Shown here: piece by piece, positions 26,387 to 35,449 of the stretch
Numbering within the stretch: the first letter of the stretch is position 1
Layout of the letters: each line of letters opens with the position of its first letter
Assembly: GCF_019711195.1 (NCBI RefSeq)
Contig: NZ_CP081299.1
Location: 1,054,001-1,118,000 of the forward strand
Direction: 5' to 3'
DNA: 64,000 bases
Source of the DNA: Dyadobacter sp. NIV53
GTDB taxonomy: Bacteria; Bacteroidota; Bacteroidia; Cytophagales; Spirosomataceae
Position numbers and translations under genes: made by a program
The notes under the pieces: model-generated
What the model saw: the letters and a program-made list of their open reading frames with translations, nothing else
What the model was told of the DNA's origin: nothing
Databases searched by the model: none

Positions 26387-27340
26387 ATGTCAAATAGTCG
26401 TAGAGCATTTATCCGAAAGTCCATTGTGCTGGCAACGGTTGGAATTAATTTGCCAGCCAGTTTTTGCAACAGAAAACTCATGAGCCGGAATAAAGATCGC
26501 CTTGTCCTTTTGGGAACGCAAGGAGGACCGTTTATCCGGTCATTCAAACAGACGCCTTCTTCGTCCCTTATTGTATATAAAGGTATTCCAATCGTCGTTG
26601 ATACGGGTTATGGCGTTACACTTAAGCTCAGGGAAGCAGGTATTGAACTTCCAACATTAAGATACATATTCATTACGCATCACCACTCTGATCATAACCT
26701 TGAACTTGGGCCGTTGCTATACAACGCATGGCTTGCGGGCATGAAAGATACAATCCACGTATATGCCCCGGCTGGCATAAAAGAACTACTTGTACATTAC
26801 TGGGAATCAAATCGATTTGATCTTGAAACCCGCATTCAAGACGAAGGCCGGCCTGATATACGGAAGCTTGTAACAGCCCATGTGCTTTCAGAAGGGGAAG
26901 TTTTAGCAAATTCCGGTTTTACAGTTGAGGCTTTAAGAAATATACATCCGCCAATTGAAAACAGTTTTGCCCTTAAATTCAAATTAGGCGGCACGATTGT
27001 TGTGTTTTCAGGAGACACAGCATATTTTCCGGCTCTTGCCAGATTTGCTTCTAATTCAGACTACCTGATTCATGAAGCCATGTTTGGTCCTGCGGTTGAT
27101 GAAATGGTAAAAAGGAGGCCTAATGCATCAAAATTGAAAGCCAGTATACTCTCCCATCACACATTGGCAGAAGATGTAGGAAAAATTGCCAAACAAGCAA
27201 ATGCAAAAAGACTTATTCTGAACCATTTCGTACCGCCCGATGATAAGACGCTTACCGACCAGGTTTGGATAGATGCAGTGAGAACTAATTTTTCGGGAGA
27301 AATTATCGTAGGTAAAGATTTGCTTGAATTTTTGTTTTAA
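26387..27340 (+). CDS. Tat-exported MBL-fold hydrolase (RNase Z/arylsulfatase-like)
   Basis: The 317-residue protein begins with a twin-arginine signal (MSNSRRAFIRKSIVLATVGI). It has the complete metal motif H98-x-H100-x-D102-H103 in FITHHHSDHNLELGPLLYNAWLAG, a later FSGDTAYFP (bridging Asp) and ILSHHTLAEDVGKIA ... ILNHFVPPDD in the C-terminal part. The RNase Z-like arrangement, with no GHTPGD signature, is shared by Tat-secreted metallohydrolases with small-molecule substrates. All ligands are intact, unlike the MBL protein at 11979-12899. Upstream is the palindrome at 26361. Confidence 0.9.
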   Translation: MSNSRRAFIRKSIVLATVGINLPASFCNRKLMSRNKDRLVLLGTQGGPFIRSFKQTPSSSLIVYKGIPIVVDTGYGVTLKLREAGIELPTLRYIFITHHHSDHNLELGPLLYNAWLAGMKDTIHVYAPAGIKELLVHYWESNRFDLETRIQDEGRPDIRKLVTAHVLSEGEVLANSGFTVEALRNIHPPIENSFALKFKLGGTIVVFSGDTAYFPALARFASNSDYLIHEAMFGPAVDEMVKRRPNASKLKASILSHHTLAEDVGKIAKQANAKRLILNHFVPPDDKTLTDQVWIDAVRTNFSGEIIVGKDLLEFLF

Positions 27341-27507
27341 GGCATCAGATTACGGAATGTTGGTCAGTATTCCCTTTTGTTCTTACTTTTTGTAAAATGG
27401 TTCTGGTGTTAGGTTAACCCCATTTTGCCACAGCACGTTAAACATTCTTTTGTGATTATCTTAACACTATCAGATATGTGATTCCAATTCATGTTATTCA
27501 GGCAGCA

Positions 27508-28083
27508 TCAATTTCCAGCTTTCTTTTCAAAAAACTCTTTCTGGCTCATCAAAGCTTCGTCCAGTGATTTCTGAATATAAGCTATACCCGCAATGGCCTC
27601 CGGAGTCGATGCTTTTGCTCCAACTTCCTTGGGTTTCGTAAAGTCAATTTCTTCAATACGCTGATTGATCCACCAAAGGTTGCCGAATGGGTCCAGTATC
27701 CTGCAAACCTTTTCACCAAACCAAAGCGTAGTAATGTCAGTAACCGATTTTGCTCCCAATTGCAGCGCTTTTTGGTAAACCTTCTCAATATCTTCGACAT
27801 ACAAATTCAAGAAACTCGGAGTGGATGCCCAGCCTTCTCTTGAGTCGAAGAGCATAACCATCGCATTTCCTATTTTCACCACCACGTGGATAATTGCACC
27901 ATCTTCATTTTTTATTCTGCTGTTTGGGATTTCCTCCGCATCAAATGCAGCCGTCAAAAAATCGATTAATTCTGCTGAAGAACGGGATATGATCCAGGGT
28001 GTTACGGATGTATAATTTTCCGGAACTGTTTTGATTTTCGTTGAACTATCGTTTTGCATCATTCTATTTTTTGATTGTTTCAC
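27508..28083 (-). CDS. VOC-family (glyoxalase/PhnB-like) protein
   Basis: The 191-residue protein starts at an ATG and shows the PhnB-type VOC fold: VTPWIISRSSAELIDFLTAAFDAEEIP, then GAIIHVVVKIGNAMVMLFDS, then FLNLYVEDIEKVYQKALQLGA and ILDPFGNLWWIN. The C-terminal 40 residues (PEAIAGIAYIQKSLDEALMSQKEFFEKKAGN) form a helical extension. An in-frame Met at residue 8 or 9 is an alternative start. VOC proteins of this type are often uncharacterised or confer resistance; no substrate is suggested here. Confidence 0.88.
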   Translation of the reverse strand: MKQSKNRMMQNDSSTKIKTVPENYTSVTPWIISRSSAELIDFLTAAFDAEEIPNSRIKNEDGAIIHVVVKIGNAMVMLFDSREGWASTPSFLNLYVEDIEKVYQKALQLGAKSVTDITTLWFGEKVCRILDPFGNLWWINQRIEEIDFTKPKEVGAKASTPEAIAGIAYIQKSLDEALMSQKEFFEKKAGN

Positions 28084-28141
28084 AAAACTAATTTCGGCGT
28101 ACGACAGCCTTATGTCAGGGGTATTAAATTTATTTTTCCAC

Positions 28142-30739
28142 TTAGTTTAAACGTATCCCCAATGAGATATATGGGATTGCCCTTTCGTGTGAAAATCCGA
28201 CTGCGGCTTCAAGGACCAGTAGTTGCGCCGGAATGACATAGATGCCGCCTCCATACCCAACATGTATTTTATTTGAAGTTTCGCCTGGCATCCATACCCT
28301 GCCAATATCATTAAAGCCGATAATACCAACTGAGCCTGGCAACAGATACGATCTGAAATCAAAAAGTTTTAACCTCATTTCGAGATCGTTATACAGCATG
28401 GTTTCACCTGTAAACCGGCCGGTGTTGAAACCGCGCAAGTTGTTTATCCCACCCAGTTTCACCTTTTGGAAGTATTCGGCATCGCCAAAAACGGCTGCCC
28501 CTCCCGTGCGGTTGCTGATGACCCAAACTGAATCATGATCCGGATTGAGCGTGAAGCCAAATTCTGAGGAAAGGTGTATGTATTTTTTGTGACTGCCTGC
28601 AATGCCCGTGTATCCGGCCAGAGTAGTATTCCAGTATATCCCTCCCGTACGAACAATTCCCTTGTTTCGGGTATCATAAAATGCATTAGTCAGCACGCCC
28701 GCGTAGCCCTTGTTTGTAAATACTTTTTCCGCAGGATTTTGCTCGTTATAAGCGCTAAGAAATTTGTCTTTATTATTTTCCTCGCCGCTGCTATAATACT
28801 GGCCAGCAACTCCGGCGCTAACCCGCCAGTTTTTAATGTCCCTGTAAAGTGATACATCGCTCGTAATGTAGTCGTAACGGTTACGGTAATAAGCGATTTT
28901 TTGTTTGCCTTCATTTACAAAAATGCTATTATTACCAATGCCAAAAAAATTGCTCACATTGTTAGGCCCTCTCGACTTAACATTGACCATCAGGTTGTTA
29001 TCTCCAAACACTTTTTTAAAATCACCCATGTAAGTGATCAAAAACGATTTACGTGCAATGGAATAGTCCGCCAGCAGTTCGTGCCTGTATGCATAAGGTT
29101 CTTTGCGAAAACCATGTTTTTCATAAGAAAAACCTCCCATCAGTGATACGCCTTTGTCTACTCCATAGCTGCCCGTTGTCACGATCGCAAACCGGTCGTA
29201 CCGGAAGCTATGTTTGTCGTAACTGTTTACCAATGTATCGTTTGACAATCGCAATAAAGCCTGTGAACGGTCAGGAAAACTGTTTTCCTCATCTTTACGG
29301 TCATAGATAAAAATCCGGTGTTTATTACGAAGCCCGCTGGCAACTGTAACGCTGTCATTTCCACTTCCGGCTATAATCCGGACTTTGATTGGCGACGCCT
29401 GTGTGCCGGTTACTGCAAACCGGTCGCTGTTATCGAAACCATACAAACGTACTTCTTTTGTTATTTCCGGATTGAATGTGCGCTGATAGGTTGGATGATC
29501 TATACTGCCATCCTTTTTCAATTTATCGACAGTTACCAGCAAACTGCCATCGTCATTATTCCGGATAACGAAATTATCATGTTTATCAGTAGCGGGTATC
29601 TCTACTTCCTTCGATATAAAACGGTAATATTCGAGGGCCTGGGTTTCCAGGGAATTTCTGCGTGATATGAATTTCGCAATGATCTCTTTGCCCGAAATGT
29701 GCACGACCGTATCCGGCATCCCGTTCACTGCGCTTGCAATCATTTCATCGGTCAGCGTTTTTTGTATAAAATTTATTTGTTCTTTCCAGTCGTTTTCATC
29801 CAGTTGGTTCAGGAAATATCTGTCAAATGACTGTGCCTGCAGATTCCAGCCTTTCATATCACGAATTTGATTTTCGTAAGGCTGAAATTTAGAACGCAGC
29901 CACTGATGGGAAACGAACCAGGGAAAAATACCGCTGGTTTTATAAAACACCTGGTCGCGGTCGCGTGGAACCGGAATGTATGTATCACGTTTCTTTTCCC
30001 TGATACGCTCCCAGCGCCATTGGTCTTCATGGCGGTCCCAGTCGCCTAATAACATATCGAGCAAACGCGCACGCAGCACCAGTTTTTCATCTACACTATT
30101 ATCGTTGTCGTCGCGTATTTTTCGCTGAACGGACTCTGTATTGAAGGTTTTGTCCACATCGAGTGGTGCTCTTTCTTCAAACAGGAATACCTGTCCTGCA
30201 AAATCTTTACTGTATATACCAAGAGCAGGGTCTTCGGCTAAATAAACAATTTCAGGATTCGAATGCGGAATCCCCAAAGCCTGTGCCAAAGGCGGTACTG
30301 CAAGTGAGCTGAAAGGATGTGTGGCCGAAACCTGGTCCTTCAAAATATCACTTGCAATTGTTTTTTTTAGAGCGCCTGACAATTTTCGATCCGGATACTT
30401 TTGGAGCGTACGCAATACCCATTCCCTGCCTGATGGATCTTTTAATCGTAATGAACGGGTTTGCATGCCCCCGCCCAATTGTAAAATTTTTAAACCGCCT
30501 TTCTCCTTCGAAATATGTAAAACCCGCATTTTCACCGGAGCAGCCCATACGGCCCGGTTATGGCTTCCCAGAAAGAATCGGTGCAATGAGCTTATCTCAT
30601 TATACTCCGGCCCAACTGCCATAGTGATACTGTCCTTTTCTACCGTTTGCTGCGCAAGTGCAGGTTTGACAATCAAAAAGGATATAACCAATAGGAATAG
30701 AAGGGAGTAATAAGATTTACCTGGCACGTTCAGATGCAT
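28142..30739 (-). CDS. BamA/TamA-type outer-membrane barrel protein with N-terminal kinase-like domain
   Basis: With ATG 30739 the product is 865 residues, beginning with MHLNVPGKSYYSLLFLLVISFLIVKPALAQ (in pieces: a signal peptide of ~30). The C-terminal ~330 residues are an outer-membrane barrel of the surface-antigen type (VKLGGINNLRGFNTGRF, GIIGFNDIGRVWMPGE, GGGIYVIPAQLLVLEAAVGFSHE). The middle region contains LLGDWDRHEDQWRW (235-237 DRH) and VPRDRDQVF (259-263), with an upstream GGMQTRSLRLKDPSG and WVLRTL segment. These resemble the catalytic Asp and metal-binding Asp of CotH/Fam20/HipA-like kinases. The kinase resemblance is inference from motifs. Related proteins in Bacteroidota carry a metallophosphoesterase instead. 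The substrate is unknown. It is divergent from the PAP2 gene. Confidence 0.8.
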   Translation of the reverse strand: MHLNVPGKSYYSLLFLLVISFLIVKPALAQQTVEKDSITMAVGPEYNEISSLHRFFLGSHNRAVWAAPVKMRVLHISKEKGGLKILQLGGGMQTRSLRLKDPSGREWVLRTLQKYPDRKLSGALKKTIASDILKDQVSATHPFSSLAVPPLAQALGIPHSNPEIVYLAEDPALGIYSKDFAGQVFLFEERAPLDVDKTFNTESVQRKIRDDNDNSVDEKLVLRARLLDMLLGDWDRHEDQWRWERIREKKRDTYIPVPRDRDQVFYKTSGIFPWFVSHQWLRSKFQPYENQIRDMKGWNLQAQSFDRYFLNQLDENDWKEQINFIQKTLTDEMIASAVNGMPDTVVHISGKEIIAKFISRRNSLETQALEYYRFISKEVEIPATDKHDNFVIRNNDDGSLLVTVDKLKKDGSIDHPTYQRTFNPEITKEVRLYGFDNSDRFAVTGTQASPIKVRIIAGSGNDSVTVASGLRNKHRIFIYDRKDEENSFPDRSQALLRLSNDTLVNSYDKHSFRYDRFAIVTTGSYGVDKGVSLMGGFSYEKHGFRKEPYAYRHELLADYSIARKSFLITYMGDFKKVFGDNNLMVNVKSRGPNNVSNFFGIGNNSIFVNEGKQKIAYYRNRYDYITSDVSLYRDIKNWRVSAGVAGQYYSSGEENNKDKFLSAYNEQNPAEKVFTNKGYAGVLTNAFYDTRNKGIVRTGGIYWNTTLAGYTGIAGSHKKYIHLSSEFGFTLNPDHDSVWVISNRTGGAAVFGDAEYFQKVKLGGINNLRGFNTGRFTGETMLYNDLEMRLKLFDFRSYLLPGSVGIIGFNDIGRVWMPGETSNKIHVGYGGGIYVIPAQLLVLEAAVGFSHERAIPYISLGIRLN

Positions 30740-30958
30740 GTTTTGTAATAATATTATCCAAAGATCAATGCTTTCCGTGAACATCAAAGTACCTGTGTCA
30801 TTTTTCTTTGTTATACATAAGAAAAAAGCTTTCGAACCGTTGTTTCTGCCAATTGATTTTCCTGTATTTTAATATCAGGAAATTTGGCGGTTGCATAACG
30901 AATCCAGAAAAAATCCAGAATTAGTAATTAGGTTTATTTTTTTATCAGTTCAATTCGC

Positions 30959-31717
30959 ATGTATAGCAGTAGTTTTAATAAATCAGTTTCCTTGTCTTTC
31001 ATACCATTTTCTGTCTCCAAAGTTTTGCCGCTTTCCAGACTTGCATTTTTGCTTTTCTTTCTGGCCTCTTTTTCTACTTTTAGCCAGCAGCAAGACTCTG
31101 TTGCTGTTAATCGCCCTCTTGAGTTTAAACCCAATAAACTATATGTTCCAGGCATTCTACTTGGTACAGGAACGCTGACCTCGCTCTTTTTTAAGGAACA
31201 GATCAAATATAAAATCGCCGAACAGCGAAACAAACATTTTGGCAATTTTCAAACCAGTCTGGATGATTATCTGGAATATGCATCGTTGCCCATTGCCTAT
31301 GGCCTGGATGTTTTTGGGGTTAAATCAAAAAATGATTTTTTAAACAAAACGGCAATACTTATAAAAGGGGAAATTTTGTTTTATGCCTCCACCAATCTTC
31401 TCAAGATAGCTTCACATGAATTAAGGCCGGATGGAAGTGACCACAGATCATTTCCCTCCGGACATACAGCCCAGGCCTTCGCAACGGCGACATTTTTAGC
31501 TGAAGAATATAAAGAACGGCTTCCATGGATACCCTATGCAGCATACACTATGGCCGGAACGACCGGGCTTTTGCGGATTGCGAATAATAAGCACTATATC
31601 GGAGATGTGCTTTTTGGTGCAGGCCTGGGTTTGTTATCGATGAAAACTGCCTATTGGACCCACCGTTATAAGTGGGGTAAAAACAAGAAAAGAGATCTTT
31701 CAACACTTCCTTACTAA
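30959..31717 (+). CDS. PAP2-family phosphatase, second paralogue
   Basis: The 252-residue protein has a long signal region (LPLSRLAFLLFFLASFSTFS, then Q) and the PAP2 motifs ELRPDGSDH, RSFPSGHTAQAFATATF and KHYIGDVLFGAGLGLLSM. It shares long blocks with the PAP2 protein at 6282-6956: AYGLDVFGVKSKNDFLNKT, the RPDGS motif, SGHTAQAFA and AYWTHRYKWG. The two are therefore paralogues of one subfamily. The gene is transcribed divergently from the barrel/kinase-like gene. Whether the first Met or one further in is used is uncertain because the upstream sequence (30959-30985) codes a non-hydrophobic N-terminus. Confidence 0.9.
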   Translation: MYSSSFNKSVSLSFIPFSVSKVLPLSRLAFLLFFLASFSTFSQQQDSVAVNRPLEFKPNKLYVPGILLGTGTLTSLFFKEQIKYKIAEQRNKHFGNFQTSLDDYLEYASLPIAYGLDVFGVKSKNDFLNKTAILIKGEILFYASTNLLKIASHELRPDGSDHRSFPSGHTAQAFATATFLAEEYKERLPWIPYAAYTMAGTTGLLRIANNKHYIGDVLFGAGLGLLSMKTAYWTHRYKWGKNKKRDLSTLPY

Positions 31718-31764
31718 CCGTAATGCCTGATAATAATCCGTCTTAAAAGTGTTGTTACATCAGT

Positions 31765-32622
31765 TTAAATAAGCCATATTTTCCGTTTTGAAAATGACAA
31801 AATCTCTCTGTACACATCAAGTATGACATGCCCTGCATTTGGAATTATCCTGCTTTCCAGATTCTCTAAGTGGCTTGTTAACCTTTTGCTGATTGCCTCA
31901 CAGTCTCTTACAACATCATCCTCCCCTCCGATTAACAATACCGGCATGTCCAGTTTTTCCAGTTCTTTGTCTTTAAACAAGTACTCTTGGTCTGTCCTTG
32001 GCCTGCAATTGGTCAGGATCAAATCCATGTAACCCAATATCTGTATTTGAACTATCTGTTTTCCAAGAACGATCCGGTTTATTTTCTTTAAACCTGGTTC
32101 GCCGAATAACGAATACAGTAACGCCCTGAAAATGAATGACTTTTTTGTGGGGACAATTCCTGCTGGTGTTAATAATATCAATGCTTCAACGGATTCGGGA
32201 TAACAAGTTGCAAATCGCAGTGCAACCCAGCCGCCTTGTGATAACCCAAGTAAGGTTACATTTCTGATGTTTAAAGCTTCAAGAACATCCGAAAGCCAGT
32301 TGGCATGTTCTAATGTTTTATAAGACAAATGATTGGGATTACTCTTACCTGGTTCGCCGGGAATATCAACGGCATAAACCATAAAATCCCTTGCAAACTG
32401 CCGCGCCTGTCCGAGCCAGAAACTTGAATTGGAACTGGCACCATGCAAAAGTACCAACGCCGGTGCACCTAATTTACCAAAAGCTAGCACAAAGGTTTCT
32501 CCGTACCTGGTTTGTACGATCTCCTCCTGATAAGGGACCGGCCAATTAGCTAACAATGCATCGTAGGCCATGGCTATTTGCTCTTCGGCCTTCATTGATT
32601 TATATATAGATTTTTTTGACAT
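31765..32622 (-). CDS. alpha/beta-hydrolase
   Basis: Start at ATG 32622 (MSKKSIYKSMKAEEQI) gives 285 residues; a Met 16 codons upstream is an alternative. The fold motifs are LVLLHGASSNSSFWLGQ (oxyanion), IPGEPGKSNP, Ser nucleophile in LLGLSQGGWVALRFA and the C-terminal His in IPNAGHVILDVYREI. The likely acid Asp is in LLIGGEDDVVRD. It is a general carboxyl-esterase/C-C hydrolase type. No partner gene is adjacent. Confidence 0.88.
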   Translation of the reverse strand: MSKKSIYKSMKAEEQIAMAYDALLANWPVPYQEEIVQTRYGETFVLAFGKLGAPALVLLHGASSNSSFWLGQARQFARDFMVYAVDIPGEPGKSNPNHLSYKTLEHANWLSDVLEALNIRNVTLLGLSQGGWVALRFATCYPESVEALILLTPAGIVPTKKSFIFRALLYSLFGEPGLKKINRIVLGKQIVQIQILGYMDLILTNCRPRTDQEYLFKDKELEKLDMPVLLIGGEDDVVRDCEAISKRLTSHLENLESRIIPNAGHVILDVYREILSFSKRKIWLI

Positions 32623-32786
32623 CACAGGATTTTTTGAAATTAGGCAAGAGATTATAATTAGCGTTGTCATTCATACCGGTGAAATGGATAGTTTATTCCC
32701 ACTGATGTTTGAATGAAGAATGACAGACAGCTGCCAATATTTTTTCATGGCAACTGTCGGTTCTATATAAAATACCATTGTACCAA

Positions 32787-33461
32787 TTATTTTTTGGCGT
32801 GAAAAGTATAGCCAATAGTGACATTAGCCAGAAGTCCTTTTGTAGCCGGAAAGCCCTGCGGAGCCGCTTTATATACTTCTGTTTGGTTGGAGACTTTATT
32901 AAAATAAGTCAGCTTATCGTTATCTAATGAACTCCATACATTCGGCCAGTAACGAACACTCGGCATGATCAGCACACCCGCCAATCCGTTATCCTGATTC
33001 CGGAATGGATAATATTTATAATATGCTCCAAGCCCGAGGGTTACTGTGCGGTACTTAGCAATTGGCCCCGTTTTTTGTTCCATTTTAGCGTCATAATTAA
33101 CTTCGTAAAAATGGATTTTTGGTTCAAAACGAATGTCAAAAGCCGGTGTAATCCGATAGCCGACACCGATACCTAATGTGGATGTGAGCTTTTCAGCAAG
33201 ATGCTGGCGCTGCGCAACCAGGGAAGCGGAATTGCCTTTAAAATGGAGGTTGAAACCATGTGAATAATCGAACACCATACGTTTGGTCGTGTATTCGCCC
33301 TGTACGTTAAAACCACCAAGCAATAACTGGCTGACGCCTCCGCCTAATGTAAATCGGTTGGAGTAAGGGAACGAAGCGGTTTTTGACTTTTGAGCTGATA
33401 CATTGGACATCAGATTGAATGTCATCATGGTTGTTAAAAGGATTGTTAGAACCGTTTTCAT
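32787..33461 (-). CDS. secreted outer-membrane-like protein, unknown
   Basis: The 224-residue protein has a signal peptide (LTILLTTMMTFNLMSNVSA, then Q) and a repeating beta-strand pattern with aromatic residues: RFTLGGGVSQLLLGGFNVQGEY, TLGIGVGYRITPAFDIRFEP, VTLGLGAYYKYYPF. It ends with ANVTIGYTFHAKK. This looks like an eight-to-ten-stranded barrel with no recognised family. It follows a possible small Cys-rich gene 25 bases upstream (33487-33802). Confidence 0.65.
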   Translation of the reverse strand: MKTVLTILLTTMMTFNLMSNVSAQKSKTASFPYSNRFTLGGGVSQLLLGGFNVQGEYTTKRMVFDYSHGFNLHFKGNSASLVAQRQHLAEKLTSTLGIGVGYRITPAFDIRFEPKIHFYEVNYDAKMEQKTGPIAKYRTVTLGLGAYYKYYPFRNQDNGLAGVLIMPSVRYWPNVWSSLDNDKLTYFNKVSNQTEVYKAAPQGFPATKGLLANVTIGYTFHAKK

Positions 33462-33486
33462 AGCTTTTGAAATTTTATAGTTTAGT

Positions 33487-33802
33487 TTAATTTTTAGGAA
33501 TACACTCGCAATTTTTACACTTTACGAATTCAGGGAGATAATTTTCTCTGTCGTTTAGATAGGAATCCGGACTGCATTTTACAGTCAATTGTCTTTTGCA
33601 AAAACAGAAAGACAGAACCCTATTACAGGGAATGAAAAGGCATCGGGCCAATCGTGGTGCAGAGAAGCAATGGTAAGAAAGCGCGTTACTAATATGCGTT
33701 GTGATTGAAGTACACTTGGCAAGTGACACTACAAGCAGAGGCAAAATCCAGTCTGATCAGAAGTCCGAACAGGAACATAACGAGAAGTAGTATACATTTC
33801 AT
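33487..33802 (-). pseudogene. possible small secreted Cys-rich protein with a frameshift
   Basis: From ATG 33802 the first frame reads a signal-like MKCILLLVMFLFGLLIRLDF, then ASACSVTC, but ends at a TAG after ~37 codons. Removing one C near 33732 would join ASACSVTCK to CTSITTHISNALSYHC and onward to CKNCECIPKN, which stops at 33487. The joined sequence would have about ten Cys and end with a CxxCxC motif. This reconstruction depends on one assumed error and no family was recognised. It is offered only as a possibility. Confidence 0.25.
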
Positions 33803-34191
33803 AACCAGATAGTTAGTTTAGTAAATAAGTATGAATCAAAACTAACACATCCCATTACGACTGGTATAAGATGTTGAGTAAAAGGGGATTTGGTTTAGTA
33901 GCTGGTGGTTTTTGTGAGTGTTTTGTAATGCGATTATTTCTTATTCGCTACTTTCGCCATCGGATTAATAAGGAAAACTGTAAAACATTTGGATATTTGA
34001 GGCTTTCATAAAACTTATCCGGCAGATGAAGTAGTTATTCATCAAATTAATAGCTCAATAATTGCGCCATTCACATGTCCATGTAATCAAACATGTTTTT
34101 GAGCAATTGATAAATAATAGAATTGGGAATTGGAGGTAATTCTAAATTCAAATCAATAATAAATCATTAATAAAATTGAAATCATAAAACC
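33803..34191. other. intergenic region, AT-rich
   Basis: About 390 bases between divergent genes with no plausible gene, hairpin or consensus promoter that could be supported. Confidence 0.5.
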
Positions 34192-34599
34192 TTGATAAAA
34201 GTGAAGATAATTGACAAACTGGCCTGGATACTGATTAAGGACAAATCCATTCTTTCGACCAAATCTTATGGAAAGGATAAATATTACATACCGGGAGGTA
34301 AAAGAGAAAATGGGGAAACAGATGAAATGGCGTTGTGTCGGGAAATAAAAGAAGAACTAAACGTCAATTTAAAAACGGACACCTTTGAATTTGTTGGTGA
34401 ATTTCAGGCGCAGGCACACGGACATCCGGATGGAGTTCTGGTTAAAATGACTTGCTACATGGCTGAATATACTGGGCAACTTAAAGCTTATTCAGAAATT
34501 GAAGATGTTAAATGGTTGAATTTTTCTGACAAGGATAAAATTTCGGAAGTGGACCATTTGATTTTTGACTACCTGAAAAGTAAACAATTACTCAGCTGA
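34192..34599 (+). CDS. NUDIX hydrolase
   Basis: The 135-residue protein has a complete Nudix box: GGKRENGETDEMALCREIKEELNV, with the conserved Gly, Glu and REUxEE elements in positions 35-58 of the frame. A N-terminal WILIKDKSILSTKSYGKDKYYIPGG strand precedes it. Nudix enzymes hydrolyse nucleoside diphosphates linked to other groups; the substrate cannot be told from sequence. The start is TTG at 34192 in this frame; GTG at 34201 is an alternative and neither has a strong ribosome site. The gene is convergent with the LytTR regulator, seven bases apart. Confidence 0.85.
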   Translation: MIKVKIIDKLAWILIKDKSILSTKSYGKDKYYIPGGKRENGETDEMALCREIKEELNVNLKTDTFEFVGEFQAQAHGHPDGVLVKMTCYMAEYTGQLKAYSEIEDVKWLNFSDKDKISEVDHLIFDYLKSKQLLS

Positions 34600-34605
34600 T
34601 TCCAC

Positions 34606-35352
34606 TTAAAACCGCGCAAACATCTCCATAAATTCCTGCCGCCTTGAACGGGAAATACTGATTGCCACTTCATTATCCATTACGACATAACCACCGTCCC
34701 CTCTCACAAATTTTTTGATACGGTTGAGGTTGATGAGAAAAGAATTGTGAACCCTGAAAAAATCAGGGCCGCTCAGTGCTTCGTCGATGTCTTTTAGTAC
34801 TTTGGAAACCACCATTTTTTTGCCGTTTGCCAACATCACACTCGTGTAATTACTTTCCGCTTCGCAATAAAGAATATCCTGTGTCGTGACAAATATCATC
34901 CCGTCGCTAGTCGTGAGTGCAATCCGCGAAGGTGTTGATTTTGTTTGCGTTACACTTTGGAATAGCAGTTGGAGCTGTTCGCTGGAAGGAATTGTTTTTT
35001 TCTCTTCAATTCTCCGCACGGTTTCTATCAGATCATCCGGATCAACGGGTTTTAGCAGGTAATTTAACGCGCTGTATTTAAAGGCTTTAATAGCAAATTT
35101 GTCATAAGCAGTGGTAAAAACGACGTCGAAAAACAACCTGTCGAATTTTTCAAGCATGTCAAATCCATTCATCCGCGGCATCTCAATATCAAGGAAAACC
35201 ACATCCGGCCTGTATGTATGAATGGCCTCAATTCCTTTTTCGGCTGAATTACACATCGCGGCAATCTGAACAGAAGGTGCGTAGGTTTTTAACAACCATT
35301 CCATCATTTCAAGGCAGTTGTTCTCATCATCAATAATTATGCATTTTATCAT
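34606..35352 (-). CDS. LytTR-family response regulator
   Basis: The 248-residue protein has a receiver domain with D55 in VVFLDIEMPRMNGFD, the Thr-Thr in VVFTTAYDK and K101 in YLLKPVD, followed by a linker and a LytTR DNA-binding domain (~140-246, ILYCEAESNYTSVML, VSKVLKDIDEAL, FFRVHNSFLINLNRIKKFV). LytTR proteins bind as dimers to imperfect direct repeats. It is the partner of the large sensor kinase 97 bases upstream (35450-38485), which has the same orientation. This is the typical LytS/LytR-type Bacteroidota pair. Confidence 0.95.
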   Translation of the reverse strand: MIKCIIIDDENNCLEMMEWLLKTYAPSVQIAAMCNSAEKGIEAIHTYRPDVVFLDIEMPRMNGFDMLEKFDRLFFDVVFTTAYDKFAIKAFKYSALNYLLKPVDPDDLIETVRRIEEKKTIPSSEQLQLLFQSVTQTKSTPSRIALTTSDGMIFVTTQDILYCEAESNYTSVMLANGKKMVVSKVLKDIDEALSGPDFFRVHNSFLINLNRIKKFVRGDGGYVVMDNEVAISISRSRRQEFMEMFARF

Positions 35353-35449
35353 GGTCAGGGATGTTTTTGGGTTTGTAGAATTCGACTTTTAACACCGACT
35401 ATCCGGATTGTGTATGTTCAAATATAACTTGCTGACAATTTGTAATTCG

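Noticed and set aside
27395..27426. inverted AAAATGG ... CCATTTT as a terminator between convergent genes
   Set aside because: Only a 7-bp AT-rich stem with a long loop and no T run; too weak to list.
34192..34201. choice between TTG 34192 and GTG 34201 for the NUDIX gene treated as an unusual start signal
   Set aside because: Both are plausible and the sequence cannot decide; no claim is made beyond the note in the feature.
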